From NCBI RefSeq assembly GCF_032854445.1, contig NC_088302.1, positions 25,619,788-25,683,787 of the forward strand: a DNA stretch of 64,000 nucleotides, written 5' to 3'. How positions within the stretch are numbered: the first letter of the stretch is position 1; every line of letters begins with the position of its first letter. Positions 51,301 through 61,419 of this stretch are shown in pieces. Source of the stretch: Liolophura sinensis (taxonomy: Eukaryota; Mollusca; Polyplacophora; Chitonida; Chitonidae). Made by a program: the position numbers and the translations under genes. The notes beneath the pieces were generated by a model. It saw only the letters and a program-made list of their open reading frames with translations, was not told the DNA's origin and did not search any database.

Positions 51301-54300
51301 TTATTTGTGTGCCTTGGTGTCATTCAGGGAGCGATTCGAACCTTGTATTGACGTTGCGTAACGATCTAAGCCTATCGATTCTTTGCCAACTTACGCGTTT
51401 CCTTGTGAAGTTTAGCGGCCGTAGATTCGGATCGTAGAGCAGCAGCTTTGGGTCGATGTCGATCGGGGACTGATACTTCCCTTTGGAACACAAGGCCCAT
51501 TCTGGATGTATGATTCCCCAAAATTTCGAGCCTGAAAGGAAAAGAGAAAAACATTAAACCAAGGAACTATACGAAAGGGAATGGATTTCCATCAGAAACT
51601 ATGCGATTTTTTTCTATGTCCTAGTCATATATGGGTATTGGCAGTAAGCATTACCCTGAGACCGGTAGTGTGGCACATTTCCCTCTGTGTGGCTGCAACT
51701 GATATGTGGGGTTGCATTTCATGTTCATATATCTGGGTTTGATGCTAGTGCTTCACAAGTTTAATTCCAAAAGCGCAACTTGGCTGAAAAAGGTCATTTT
51801 TAAATCTCACTCCATTGTCAAAGAGATAACATACGCAAAATACATGTCATTCAATGATGAACAATGTAATGTCAAACCTTGTCTTTTATTGTTGATAACA
51901 ATGACAGCAGTTAGCAAACAGTGCTCAACGTTAAGTAGCTGCCAGGAACAAAGCCGCTAATGTTAGAAGCAGGGAAGAAAAAAGCGGTTAACACTGACCG
52001 GTCTTAGAGGCTAGGACATGAATGTTTAATAAGAAGCCATGTAGTGACGGGAAATGAGCCCTCACGCGTGTCGCTTGAAACAAAGTGTGCATTCATAAGT
52101 TGTTATGGAAGCAAATTTTGTGGTAAACCTTTGACACAGGAGAAAAAATTGTCAGGCTGCATATTGACCGATCCCGTTAGGTTTTATTTGCCAGATGTGC
52201 CTTTTGATCATGATATGTATATTCTGGTTCTGAGGGTCATCCAAAATCTTCGACGCCCATCCGGATTCGTCGATAAGAATTAATATCTATAGGTAGGGGA
52301 CAAAACGCGCTTAGTTGAGTGGTACTGAAACAGCACCAAGGCAACACTCAACAGAGAAGTCACCATTGATTTTCTATGCTAACTATAAGCTGTTAATCTA
52401 TGTGTACAAAAATGGTGTTTCATTTTTGTGTGTCAGCATACATGATACTATACTCCTGGAACTACCTCTTGGTTATTTGGATGACTACTTTGTTTCAATA
52501 TCATAGTATCATTAACATAATATTCCCCAGTCTTGGAATAATATTAAAAGTTTCAACTTCTTTTTGACAGTATATATAACTAATTGAGGTGGATACATGA
52601 GGAATCTAGCATGAGTCTAGTTACTGGTTCATTGGGTAATGTTTTCTAGCTGAACTTCATATAGTGTAATAATGTCGGAAGATGTGGGAAATTTTGATGG
52701 GTAAACATTGAATGGTTTCCCCATTGTAACGTTTGGCGGGACGTTTGTAACGTTTTGACTTAAATATTGCAAAATGCAGGAATGAAAGTGGGATGAATTA
52801 CCTTGATACGATATAATAACGTTTAGAAGAACACGAATAAAAATTAAACCAAAACAACTTTAGTTCTTCGCAAAGATAAGTGCGAACGAAACCGCCTTTT
52901 TTGAACAAAGACATGACTTATACACAAAAACCCGTGACTAGAATAAATTAGAAATAGAAAAATGGATGAATGGGTATATGCCGTCATGAAGCCTTCTTTA
53001 GTTTATCCCCAAGAAAAGTAGACAGCAGAAGTAGCAACATAAATTGTCTGATTTCAGCGGGTGTTCAATAACATTTATGGTGTTATCTCTTCGCTGGCAA
53101 GCTGATATCTTGCGTGCCCATTTACCTTATAAAAGTAATGGTGTTGGGCGAAGCGCCGCGACTCAGTGGCTGTATATGTTAGGGCTAACAAATTATGTGC
53201 TGTCAGAATTTAACTGCGGTGTTGATTTATTCGGCAGTGCCCTGTGAGGAGATAGGGTATCATTTTGATATCGGTTCTAAGATTTCTCAAGAGTTGGGTT
53301 TGGACAAGAGCAGTTCATCTTCGGGCTTTCCAGGGAAGCGAAAGCTCCGGCGGGTATCAAAGTCGTACAGTGACAGACACGCTCGCTAATAGAAATCTAT
53401 CCATTTCTGTTGGGCTATAGTATTTCAAGTGAACGTCTCTTCCAACACCGATGGCAGCGCCTGTGTGAATTTGCATGACGAGTATTTGTTTACGATTTGC
53501 ACCTTTATAGCTTGGGGGTCACTCCTAAGGAAATAATTCAGAACGGTACATTTGAATTGCCGTTAGCCTTAAGCCTGAATCGACATAAGGGTGCATGCGA
53601 GAACCTTGTGCAATGACGACTGGAAGAGCCTCACGGGGCACACCATTAAAAGCTGAACTGTCATGCCGAGCAAATAGCTTATTGAAAAAATATCACAACA
53701 GGGCTCTTTGCTACACATTACAGCCATCTAGGAGTGATAATTTGCAATAAGGCATAGGGAAAAGCTTTAATCGACGCTAGTGAATAGACCCAGGGTGAAG
53801 TGCCTTTATGAGAGCTGTTCGCTTGACGAGTCGTTTGGTTGTACAGGCCAGCCGAGCCCGGAATCTAGGGTGGAGGAACATGTTTTTGTTATCAAGGCAA
53901 TAGAAGCACAGACGACTGCGAAGGACTATTTTTTTCCGTATATTAATGCAATTCGTTGGCCTTCAAAAGGCAGAAATGTGAGTGCTAGTGTTGTGCTAGA
54001 TGTAAAACGGAGCACTGAATATAAAAACCAGCGACGCGCGCAGAAATTGGCAAGGAATGTGAATGGAAAGTGGCCTTAGTTACATGACTGTTGTACGATT
54101 CCCGAGCCCTCATATTCCCGATCTACTCTGAGCTCGGGAGGGTATTGGGAAGTTATCCGGGAAGGGGTTTGGATGACGACCGCTTGCCTTAATGGCAAGT
54201 AATCGGCCACTCTCACTCACATATCTCTAAGTCGACTGATCTTCCGGACTGGCCTTTTGGACGCCAAAGGACAGGAAGTGACGCTAAGCGTATTCGGATT

Positions 54301-57300
54301 GCTCGCCTGAGCAGAGCAGAAGAATTGACGAAGCAGACCGTCTAGATCTCCCACCACCTCATACTCACCAGAGATCCCTTCATAGCCCCACCATTCGGAC
54401 CAGGTTGTGCCAGTGGCTGAAACGCAGAAAGATAGATATTAAATATTAACCCTTGAATTCTCCCATGGCTCATTATTTCACTGCCGTACTGCTATCATTT
54501 TTTCCTTTTTCCCTTTTCGTTTGGCGTGATTACAGCTTCAGGTGGGACTTTTGTGGTGGATTGCTCAAGTGTGACACCTCACCCGACCAGCGGCCTTCCG
54601 CAGCCTTGGGCTATCGCTAAGGTTGAATATTAAAGTATTCCACTGTAGGAGACATTTCCAGTGCAATCCACGAGGGTTCCATTATAATTATGCCTTCGTC
54701 GATCGTCTGATTCGATGGCTTAACCGGCTAGCCATCCTCTTGACGGATTGATGTTAAACACTGCATTGTCAGCAGCGAGATCAAACACCGGCAGTGAAGG
54801 TGGAAAGAGGAAACCACCTCATGCCGATCAACAAGAAATTCTGTGACAATAACTCAACGATCCTGTGTCTCAAATAAGTGGATTTCAATAGTGATGAAAA
54901 GAACGGAGTGAATGAATACTTCGTTAAATAGTCTACATTGTACATTTTGCGATTAGTTGAATAACGTATTGATTTTGTTAATGGACTTATATAGCGAATG
55001 TCCTCCGCAAGCTGAGCAATAGTTGCTGACCAGCTGTTTGGTTAATTACCTATCCTGGCTAAGTAGTTCCTCCACCTGAATGTGCTGTGCTGATGTGAAC
55101 GAAGAACCATTGAACGTTTGAACACCTGCACAAATGGACACAGAGCTCGGCGTTCAGGTATCAGGATCCAGGACAAAAGTCGAAGATAATTGTTATTAGC
55201 CCATTGTACATGGTAATCATTAAAGTTTCCACATATGTCTTTTTCATCATTTTTATAAAGCCGAAGTTACACCGCGCCGATTAACTACACTAGTTTCCTA
55301 TTTTAAGGCGGTCTGATGAAACCGAAAGACACTGCACACGTCCGGACAGTAATTTGCAGGACCAATGTCATCAGTCTATGTATACTGTCACATAAGCAAG
55401 TGGAAATATGGTATCATCGTGGGAAATGTTTGATTTTTGCTTAAAGTATGTAGGGAACCTCATAAATATCACACATAACAAATAACAATATACAGAGTTC
55501 CATAAAGTCATAACATAAAGCCATCGTGCTTTCAAGGGGCATTTTATATATGCCACTAAACAAAAGAGGGTTCGTTATTTGTTACTGTCGATTTTCTTTT
55601 CTGTGTTGTCCCATCTATTCACAAAGATATATCGTGGAGTATATACTGTTCGTAATAACATGGCTCTAGTTAGACGTAGTTTTTAATATTTACATTTGAA
55701 AATGGTTGATTACATAAACAGCAGGCGAAGGCGTGTTAAGTATTCAGAACCCACGGTGTGTCTTTCCGGCGGACTTGTCACTCGAGTAAAACTAAAATGT
55801 CCACTATTCTCTTAAAGTGAGTGAGCAACCGGTTGCCTTCGCAAGGCAGAGTTAAACTACAAACTATGAACACAGTTTAGTCCCGAATTGCTTCAGGCGG
55901 GAAAGTTTCCTCACAGGCAAACGAATCCGCATTGCGTTACTGTCAAATATAGTATGGTGCCTCGCTAAGAAACACAGTTTTATGTGCGGAAATAAACGCT
56001 TAAAATGACCCTCTTTATATCTAACAAAATCCACTTCTGTGGTTCCAGCTAGTCGTGGAATTTCGTGTTCTAATAGGAGTGAGTAGCTTTTGTGCCGTAT
56101 CTGTTAATGTCAAGACATACCCACGCATGCACTTAACTAAAATCGAAATAAGCCCTAAGAACGTATTGAGCCCTCTTCACAATCGACAGAATTAACGAAT
56201 TTTTTTTTGCAGCGTTCAATCCCATCTCATGTAGTTCTATATAACGAGATTTGTGCGGCAAAATGTAGGGCATGATAGTCTTCTGCGATTCCAATTCACA
56301 CGTTTTAAAATATGCTTTCCTGAAATTTTAGCGTTTAACAGGAAGGTATAGCGGATAGGGATTTTGCTGTGAACTAGAATCCAGGATAAAAGCCTTTTTA
56401 TCTGAATTTTGTAAGGGAACTGTATAACAAAAAGCGCGAATTGATAGAATTAACGGTCATGGTGGAGTGTTGCGTCACTCTATTGACAATCAATCTGACA
56501 AATAGCAGCAGACATTGGCATTATCCACCACTTAATGCTCCCAAAGGTTTTAACACTTCCAACGGTTGTCTCTCGCACCTGTCGGGAAAGTATGCCACTT
56601 GATTACAGTGGGCAAAAATTTTGACTTTCACAGTTTTCCATGCCGCAAACATAACTCACTGCTACCATATACGATGTTGTAAAATTACTGGCAACGAATA
56701 ATTGCGTTGTGGGAATTCCACGTGCAGAATACTAGGAGCTACACTTTTACTTTTCCTAGCCTACAGCTTTGGTATACTGAAATTAGACAGAAGACGTTAC
56801 GAAAGTCTTGGCTTTGTCAGCAAGCAGGAATAAGTAAGCCAATGTGGTAGATGTCATTAGGGCACACTCACAGGTAAATACATGTACAAAACTTATATGT
56901 TACGTGGTTACTGTTCATATTAACAACTGTTTTCCGTGTCAAACTTTCTCTATATGCAGATCATACGACTTACGGAGGTGAACATTTGTAGCTGTTCCTT
57001 CTATAGGAATGGCATGTTAACTGTACAGAAGAGCAGAACCATTAGCAGAATTAAATGAGAGCTGTAAAGAGACGATATGAAGGGGTTGGTATTACTTCAA
57101 TAAGGGCTACCCTTACTCGCAGTAGGTGAATACTGGTGGTAGTTGACAATGATATGTGGCCATCGCACGTCATTGGCCCTATCTTTGCTTTCTAAACCCC
57201 CATCGTTCACCTCAGAAGAAATTCGCTCAAAAAGTTTGGTAAGGGAAAGGAACATGTAAACTCACCCAGAGAAATTTGAAGATAGATCACGAAGACTAGA

Positions 57301-57353
57301 TAGCGAACCCTCTGCGTTGGAAGATGTGTAAACTCGGCTTCAGAGGAATCCAT
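28388..57353 (-). CDS. CA10: Carbonic anhydrase-related protein, CA10/CA11 type, complete gene (10 coding exons, 324 aa)
   Basis: Exons in transcript order: 57353-57266, 54416-54369, 51531-51395, 39988-39797, 39386-39291, 38821-38752, 38347-38193, 34734-34609, 30093-30054, 28410-28388. The total is 975 nt, all junctions are GT-AG and all phases match. The order is a signal segment (RYLVFVIYLQISLA, about 17-30), then WSEWWGYEG, FWGIIHPEWALCSKGKYQSP, the CA core and TTPGC. It ends FRPVMPLNNRAIRTNI, SPECRRKRTFSYE and VNERFLT. The length matches vertebrate CA10 (about 328 aa). Zinc positions read I132, H134 and Q157 where active alpha-CAs have three His, so it should not be catalytic. C60 and C243 fit the extracellular disulfide. 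N-X-S/T sites lie in exons 3, 6 and 7. Family knowledge: CA10/11 are secreted synaptic proteins that bind neurexin. CA10 versus CA11 cannot be separated in an invertebrate. Confidence 0.96.
28411..30053 (-). other. CARP intron 9
   Basis: 1.6 kb. A short (AAAT)n run lies at about 28503-28530. A + strand open frame of 117 codons at 29306-29659 has no recognised motif and is treated as chance. Confidence 0.6.
30054..30093 (-). CDS. CA10: CARP exon 9 (40 nt)
   Basis: Phase 0 to phase 1. It encodes SPECRRKRTFSYE. The acceptor is TTTGTTTGCAG and the donor is G|GTAAGA. C308 takes the place of the lone cysteine near the C terminus of CA10 (DCPNNRAQ). It is too short to stand out and was found by splice sites and the matching tail. 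Confidence 0.88.
31860..32310 (+). repeat. Degenerate minisatellite, about 40-bp period
   Basis: About nine spaced copies of a (G/C)CTTGTTCGCAA core (for example 31872, 31941, 32046, 32084, 32120, 32160, 32200, 32245, 32283), each followed by CCCTTATA or CCCTTCAT-like sequence. It is well decayed and lies in CARP intron 8. Confidence 0.7.
33743..33925 (+). repeat. Dispersed repeat pair, copy 2 (CARP intron 8)
   Basis: Colinear with 22003-22190. It is preceded by a short open stretch from an AG at 33657 that looks exon-like but shares its 3' part with the repeat. Confidence 0.5.
34609..34734 (-). CDS. CA10: CARP exon 8
   Basis: 126 nt, phase 0 to phase 0. It encodes LASLRTVHKEGRGKDDRLME and NNFRPVMPLNNRAIRTNI, ending LPSE. 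It matches 'NFRPVQPLNNRCIRTNI' of vertebrate CA10. The acceptor is TTGGTTCAG and the donor is GAG|GTAAGT. Confidence 0.96.
36305..36395 (+). repeat. (AAAT)n / A-rich simple repeat
   Basis: About eight AAAT units followed by three AATAATAAATAAAATGAAA-type units. Confidence 0.85.
37110..37995. repeat. 58-bp minisatellite with 116-bp two-unit period (CARP intron 7)
   Basis: Two alternating 58-bp units start ACGTCTGAGGGATATAGCAT and ACGTCTGAGGGAGATAGCGT. The CACGTATACG mark recurs at 37655, 37771 and 37887, exactly 116 bp apart. To the left (37255-37560) are two diverged copies of a longer block of about 170 bp, recognisable by TATGGCCTTGATACAACTAC (about 37285 and 37440). Open frames of 166-202 codons on the minus strand are products of the repeat. 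Confidence 0.9.
38193..38347 (-). CDS. CA10: CARP exon 7
   Basis: 155 nt, phase 1 to phase 0. It encodes VYVDGLIPNTSQYITYEG, SLTTPGCHEVVTWIVLNKPV and YVTPTQ. The TTPGC motif corresponds to the TTPPC region of alpha-CAs; C243 is the second disulfide cysteine. The acceptor is TCTCAACAG and the donor is CAG|GTAAGG. Confidence 0.96.
38458..38713 (+). mobile_element. Full-length tRNA-derived SINE (family A) in CARP intron 6
   Basis: The head CCTCCGTGGCTCAGTTGGTT (box A like) and GTGAGTTCATGCTGTCC (weak box B) is followed by the body CCGGTTTCCTCCCACCATAG and the tail TATTCTTGAGTACGGCGTAA plus CAATCAAATAAATAAA. A possible 10-bp target duplication AAATAAAACA lies at 38448-38457 and 38714-38723. It is antisense to the CARP gene and fills more than half of the 403-bp intron. 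Confidence 0.9.
38752..38821 (-). CDS. CA10: CARP exon 6
   Basis: 70 nt, phase 0 to phase 1. It encodes TSAANNNTYLDALI and KDAESISYK, matching the 'SNPFLNRML..ITRITYK' stretch of CA10. NNT is a possible glycosylation site. The acceptor is CTTTTTAG and the donor is G|GTAGGC. Confidence 0.92.
39291..39386 (-). CDS. CA10: CARP exon 5
   Basis: 96 nt, phase 0 to phase 0. It encodes IQFVAYNSDLFSSFKQAA and VASFGVIVISLLGQ. Q157 stands where the third zinc His of active CAs is found, the same change as in human CA10/11. The acceptor is TTTCAG and the donor is CAG|GTGAGT. Confidence 0.95.
39797..39988 (-). CDS. CA10: CARP exon 4 (zinc-site strand)
   Basis: 192 nt, phase 0 to phase 0, after an 11.4-kb intron. 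The acceptor is CCTTGTAG and the donor is GAG|GTATGA. It encodes VSGVFVNTGQDLTLTF, GPLTYRYRLNHLIFHFGS and GSEHVIAGTAFPLE. In the HFHWG position of active enzymes it reads IFHFG, so the first zinc His is Ile and the second is kept. Confidence 0.96.
42733..42925 (+). mobile_element. Probable tRNA-derived SINE (family C)
   Basis: The tRNA-like head contains a good box B (GGGTTCAATCCCGGCC at about 42804-42819). A short body follows (TTCTTGGGGCTTTCGTGACC, CCATATGGTGGGCATATACG). The box A region is weak and the 3' end is not clear. Confidence 0.5.
49841..50097 (+). mobile_element. Probable tRNA-derived SINE (family D) with target duplication
   Basis: The head CCCCGTAGCCTAATGCGTTG (box A like) and GCGTTCGAAACCAG (box B like) ends in a GAATGAATAAATAA-type tail. 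A direct repeat AAAATAAAAC flanks it at 49831-49840 and 50098-50107. It lies in CARP intron 3. Confidence 0.55.
50915..51000 (+). repeat. A/C-rich simple sequence (AAAC)n
   Basis: AAACAAAC-type units in an otherwise A-rich run. Apparent frames here are low-complexity K/N/Q or F/V translations. Confidence 0.85.
51395..51531 (-). CDS. CA10: CARP exon 3 (start of CA domain)
   Basis: 137 nt. The acceptor is CTTTCAG and the donor is CGC|GTAAGT, leaving in phase 0. It encodes SKFWGIIHPEWALCSKGKYQ, SPIDIDPKLLLYDPNLRPL and NFTRKR. C60 is the first cysteine of the conserved extracellular CA disulfide. NFT is a possible glycosylation site. Confidence 0.96.
51532..54368 (-). other. CARP intron 2, no feature seen
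   Basis: 2.8 kb without a recognised repeat. Unassigned + strand frames of 60-84 codons lack motifs. Confidence 0.6.
54369..54416 (-). CDS. CA10: CARP exon 2 (WSEWWGYEG)
   Basis: 48 nt, phase 1 to phase 1. The acceptor is CGTTTCAG and the donor is G|GTGAGT. It encodes TGTTWSEWWGYEGIS, matching the 'EGWWAYKE' segment in front of the CA domain of CA10/11. Confidence 0.95.
54417..57265 (-). other. CARP intron 1, no feature seen
   Basis: 2.8 kb. A weak tRNA-like stretch lies near 54715-54800 (GGCTTAACCGGCTAGCC ... GAGATCAAACACCGG) but is not good enough to call. Nothing else is recognised. Confidence 0.55.
57266..57353 (-). CDS. CA10: CARP exon 1: start codon and signal peptide
   Basis: ATG at 57353 in good context (GAAATGG; G at -3, G at +4). 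An in-frame TGA at 57383-57381 lies just upstream. It encodes MDSSEAEFTHLPTQRV plus RYLVFVIYLQISL, a hydrophobic stretch suited to a signal peptide with cleavage near LA-TG. The donor is G|GTGAGT and it leaves in phase 1. It was found by the donor and matching phase; conservation is low here as usual for signal peptides. Confidence 0.8.
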
Positions 57354-60300
57354 TTCGACAGCATTTCTAATAACACTAACTCAGAGCTGCATACGGTCCA
57401 GCCATGTAAGTTGTTGGGGTAAAAAAGCTCCTGGGGGATTTCAGCACACCAGTTAGGAGAGAACGTCCTGTCTCTGCATGAAGGGAACCTGTTTAGGGAA
57501 GCTCGGTATAATCCAGCCGCGTTCAGCATACATATAAATGCACCAGGGTATTAGTTGAGAAGCCGAATGACGACCGTTGACACGGTATTAGATTAGCATG
57601 GGTTAGCAGTGGGTGAGATGCGTGTACACTTCAGGGAATCGTCTCGGCACGGCTTTTGCATCCAAAGTACACACACCCTCTTTTCAAACGGCTCGTCTGC
57701 CTTCACGATACTGCATGTTTTTCTTACCATGCCCTAGTTTCGATCACAAATAACTATTAATTTTCACACTTTATGTAAAATGAGACCCCACAGATTGAGT
57801 CCCTAACGTTTTCGGCCAATCGGGCCAGTCAGAATGAAATCGTCACGTAAGTTTGGATATAGCTGGTACAGACGGAAAGCCGTAGCAGAGGCTGTGACTC
57901 TATCGGGAGTACGCGCCAGTACTGGCCGTACTGATTCCGCAACGGAGTATATGAAAGGCCGCTTGGTTCTGGCTGCCTTTTCAGCGGTCCAATGGAATGA
58001 GCCGATTGAATAATCGGACAGCATTAGAAGCTTCTCTGGCAATCGATGTAGGTCTCTAATAAGATTCCCATGTTTAAGTGAGGCCGGAATTGACTTTAAG
58101 CCATATTTCAGTTTATTCAATCTCGTAAGGCTGTTTGCCTCGGATGACAATATTTATATTCAATTAGCGTATAAAATTTCTCTCCCATCCGCCTGTTTCA
58201 CGCATACATTTATAAAACAGCATGGATACCCCGTCATTGGCCGGCCTCAAATATGGTTATTCCGACTGGCCGGCCATCGCAGTAATTGAACTATGGCTTA
58301 TCCTTGCTCTGTGAATTGTTCAATGTCGCTACCGTGTCGCGTTTATTACGTTTGCTATATAGTGTTACTTTTAAATGAGCTTAATCTGGGTTATAAAGCA
58401 GAAACTATAAAAAAGCTAATGACACAATTTGAACGCTTCATTTCTTCGGACTCCTTTAAATGTGAGGTTTATGGAAACCGGAAGCCGTTTACAGAGCCGC
58501 GGGGTTGCTGGGTCAGATAAATAATATATGCTATTCCCTTAGTGCTTTTTGAACATGGAGCGAAAGCTTTGATCGGTGATACATGTCGGTGAGCGGTGAC
58601 GTGAATCAGCTGACGATGGTAAGGTAAGGATGGCTCGATCTCGTGATATGAGCTATGATATAAGCCATCACATGCCCACAAATGACACAGCTACACTTCC
58701 GTTAAATGAATATAGGCAGTTTCTGTTTGAACCCCTTTATACGTCCATACACATTGGTGTAGTCAGTTATCTTTTAATCTAAATAATAAAGAGTCAAACC
58801 CTTGATGCAATATCAATGGTGCACACACGTAAGTTGCATAACAATGAACGCTTTTTTAAAGGAGACAGTCAATGGCTTCCACTTTCGGAAATTCCGAAAC
58901 TGTTTGGAATCGTTAATTTAAGGTTTTAAGGTCATTAGGTTTTACAGGAAACAAGCGATGGCTAACTATAAACTGCCATAAAGTCTATGAAATGACTTTG
59001 TGTATAACGGATGACATTGAGCACAGGCATTTAACCCTACTAATTATAGTTACCCGGCACTTGTAATACGACACTGGTTGTTATATTGACTACGGTACTT
59101 AGACACACATATAGCCTGGTTTACGTGGACAACATCAGCATTAGCAGAGCAAACAAACACATATACATGCAAATCTGTCACCCGTGCAAAGATAATCCTT
59201 TTGCTCACAAAAGAGGCTTTAGATCAGTAGACAATGTTGGTGTGATCGGGTGAACAATACAGACTTATTTATTTTCTTGTCCATCAAGGGGGTTTGTGGA
59301 CGTGCGACAGCAGGAGGACGACGTCTTATGTCTAAATGGTATAGCTAGGGTCATTTCCGGATAGTGGTGAGTTAGACGTACACAAAAGAAAACAGTTTAG
59401 GATATAACCTCTGAACTTTGGGACGATATTTTTAGGACTACGAAACGTTTTGGACCCCGGTCTCCTCAAATTGTGCATTTGGGAAGACATACTGATCTCA
59501 CACTCTTTTTGGGTTTTTTCATATCTAAACCTGCATGTAAAGTCAAATTCCCTCAAGTACGTATATGTTGTTTGAACATGCAGTAAATAAGGAACAAACC
59601 CAACATTCACGCATAAGAACAAACCCCACATTCACGGATAATCTTGATTTTAGAATATTAGTGCTTTTATGCTTTACTTTGGTCTAGGCCACATATATTT
59701 GATTCAAATGTTCTAATTGAGATTTGAGTAGGATTTCCTGAGAACATCCGTTTTAAAGTGTAAGACAAAACGGAATGCAGCGGATCATGGTTACTCTCTC
59801 GATGGTTCATTCATTCATACATGTATTTGCCCGTCGGAAATCACAACGTGGTCCTTCCGAACAACACTCGATTCTCTTCAACAACCACGCATGAAGATTA
59901 AAAAAAAGAGGTGGAGAAGCCGAGTAGAAAGTGAAGTTTCATAATGTCAAGATGATTACGAACTGCACGAAGCCATCTAATTAATTGGTCGTTTTTTCGA
60001 AACTGTTCCGGGCAAAAGGAAGCTTCAACTATGATATCGATAAGAGTGTGATCGGCATAATATTTTTTTTAACTTTCGCCAAACACGTAGGCAAGGCAAA
60101 ATGAGTCAGATTTATCTCCTTCCAACGTGAGAACAACAAGTCTGGACACCTCGGTTCAGATACAGAGGACTACAGAGACAGTCGGTCATGTCCTCATTAT
60201 TCCTAATGCATAACAATAAACTCCACAGTTGGTCGAGACTTCCTGTTAGGGGCAGATACTCCAGCCTACACACCTGTGAATATTACAGATAGAGGCTAGA

Positions 60301-60925
60301 TAGACGGAACAGCGCTATGTAAATGGCATCTGTTTCTATGCCGATAGATTATTGTGAGGACGCGACGAAAGCTATGTACCATCGACAAAACTGCTGTGGA
60401 ATAATCGATGCAGAGGTAAAGGTACAAGCGTGTCGGCACTCCTCTCCTCCCGCGTAGCCCGGCGTCAGTCTGACACACCATCCGGGACTTCAGTAGAGAT
60501 TCGAGCAATCAGATTTATGAATACCCCACATCCGTTTTGCGCGCGCTCCTCTCGACATTCAAAGTCGACTTCATTTCAAAACGTGTACGGAAAGACCAGG
60601 AAGTCACGCGAGGCTAGCTTTCTAGGCCAGCATCAACGTAAAACGTTTACGCACCAAAGGTGTTGTGGCATATATCATCAATCTGAATGAACCTACGGTT
60701 GCGTTGATGGCTTAAATACTTAAGGCAAAACTCCCCATCTACCAGACTCCGAGAGAGAACTAGGCTTAATACCTGTTACGATACATCAGCTTTTTGAAGA
60801 CGGTGTTTCAAATGTGAGACTAGTTAGAACACATTTGTCCCGATTAAAATTTTGCAGACATCAAAGCAAAGCTATGTTTTTCTTGGGTTATGAGAATTAT
60901 GTGAAGTGGTAGGGTGTTGATGTTA
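57354..60925. other. 5' flank of the CARP gene
   Basis: Expected to hold the 5' UTR and promoter. No TATA box or clear initiator could be assigned. A minus-strand open frame of 115 codons at 57803-58150 has no known motif. Two GGCCGGCC sites lie about 34 bp apart at 58237 and 58270. Confidence 0.45.
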
Positions 60926-60927
60926 TT

Positions 60928-61000
60928 GTATTTATTTATTTATTTGATCGGTGTTTACACCGTACTCAAAAATATTCCACTTATTCGATGGCGGAATGTT
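60928..61000 (-). mobile_element. SINE family A tail fragment, minus strand
   Basis: Inverted tail ATTTATTTATTTATTTGATC, then TACACCGTACTCAAAAATAT and a short ATGGCGG remnant. Confidence 0.75.
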
Positions 61001-61071
61001 GTTGTAAAATTAGCAAGTCTTTCAAGAAGTGGATAATAAAGCAGCTTTTTGATCTGTACTAATGCTGTTTC

Positions 61072-61130
61072 AGCTGATTTGATGCTACATGTTGTCTATA
61101 TTAAATGCTACATGTTGTCTATATTATATA
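61072..61130 (+). repeat. Short tandem duplication
   Basis: ATGCTACATGTTGTCTATAT occurs twice in direct succession at about 61082 and 61107. Confidence 0.8.
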
Positions 61131-61155
61131 CTCATTTGTCTCTACATTAGCAGTG

Positions 61156-61419
61156 GGGGCCTCCGTGCCTCAGTCGGTTAGCGCGCTAGCGCAGCGTAAT
61201 GACCCAGGAGCCTCTCACCAATGCGGTCGCTGTGAGTTTAAGTCCAGCTCATGTTGGCCGTACGTGGGAAGGTCTGCCAGCAACCTGCGGATGGTCGTGG
61301 GTTTCCCCCGGGCTGTGCCCGGTTTCCACCCACCATAATGCTGGCCGCCGTCGTATAAGTGAAATATTCTTGAGTACGGCGTAAAACACCAATCAAAAAA
61401 AAAAAAACAAAAAAAAAAA
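61156..61419 (+). mobile_element. Young full-length tRNA-derived SINE (family A) with perfect target duplication
   Basis: GGGGCCTCCGTGCCTCAGTC head, GTGAGTTTAAGTCCAGC (box B like), CCGGTTTCCACCCACCATAA body, TATTCTTGAGTACGGCGTAA end and an A-rich tail. The 12-bp direct repeat ACATTAGCAGTG flanks it exactly at 61144-61155 and 61420-61431, which marks a complete target-primed insertion. Short frames in it are not genes. Confidence 0.93.

Larger units (their letters stand above)
39989..51394 (-). other. CARP intron 3 (11.4 kb)
   Basis: Holds SINE-like elements at 42733 and 49841 and an A/C-rich tract at 50915-51000. No coding exon could be supported between exons 3 and 4, whose phases match directly. 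Confidence 0.6.

Noticed and set aside
54715-54800. tRNA-like stretch (GGCTTAACCGGCTAGCC ... GAGATCAAACACCGG)
   Set aside because: No acceptor or anticodon stem could be paired with confidence. At best it is a decayed SINE head.
57803-58150. 115-codon minus-strand frame upstream of the CARP start
   Set aside because: No recognised motif, no donor joining it in phase to exon 2, and exon 1 at 57353 already gives a start with signal peptide and an upstream stop.
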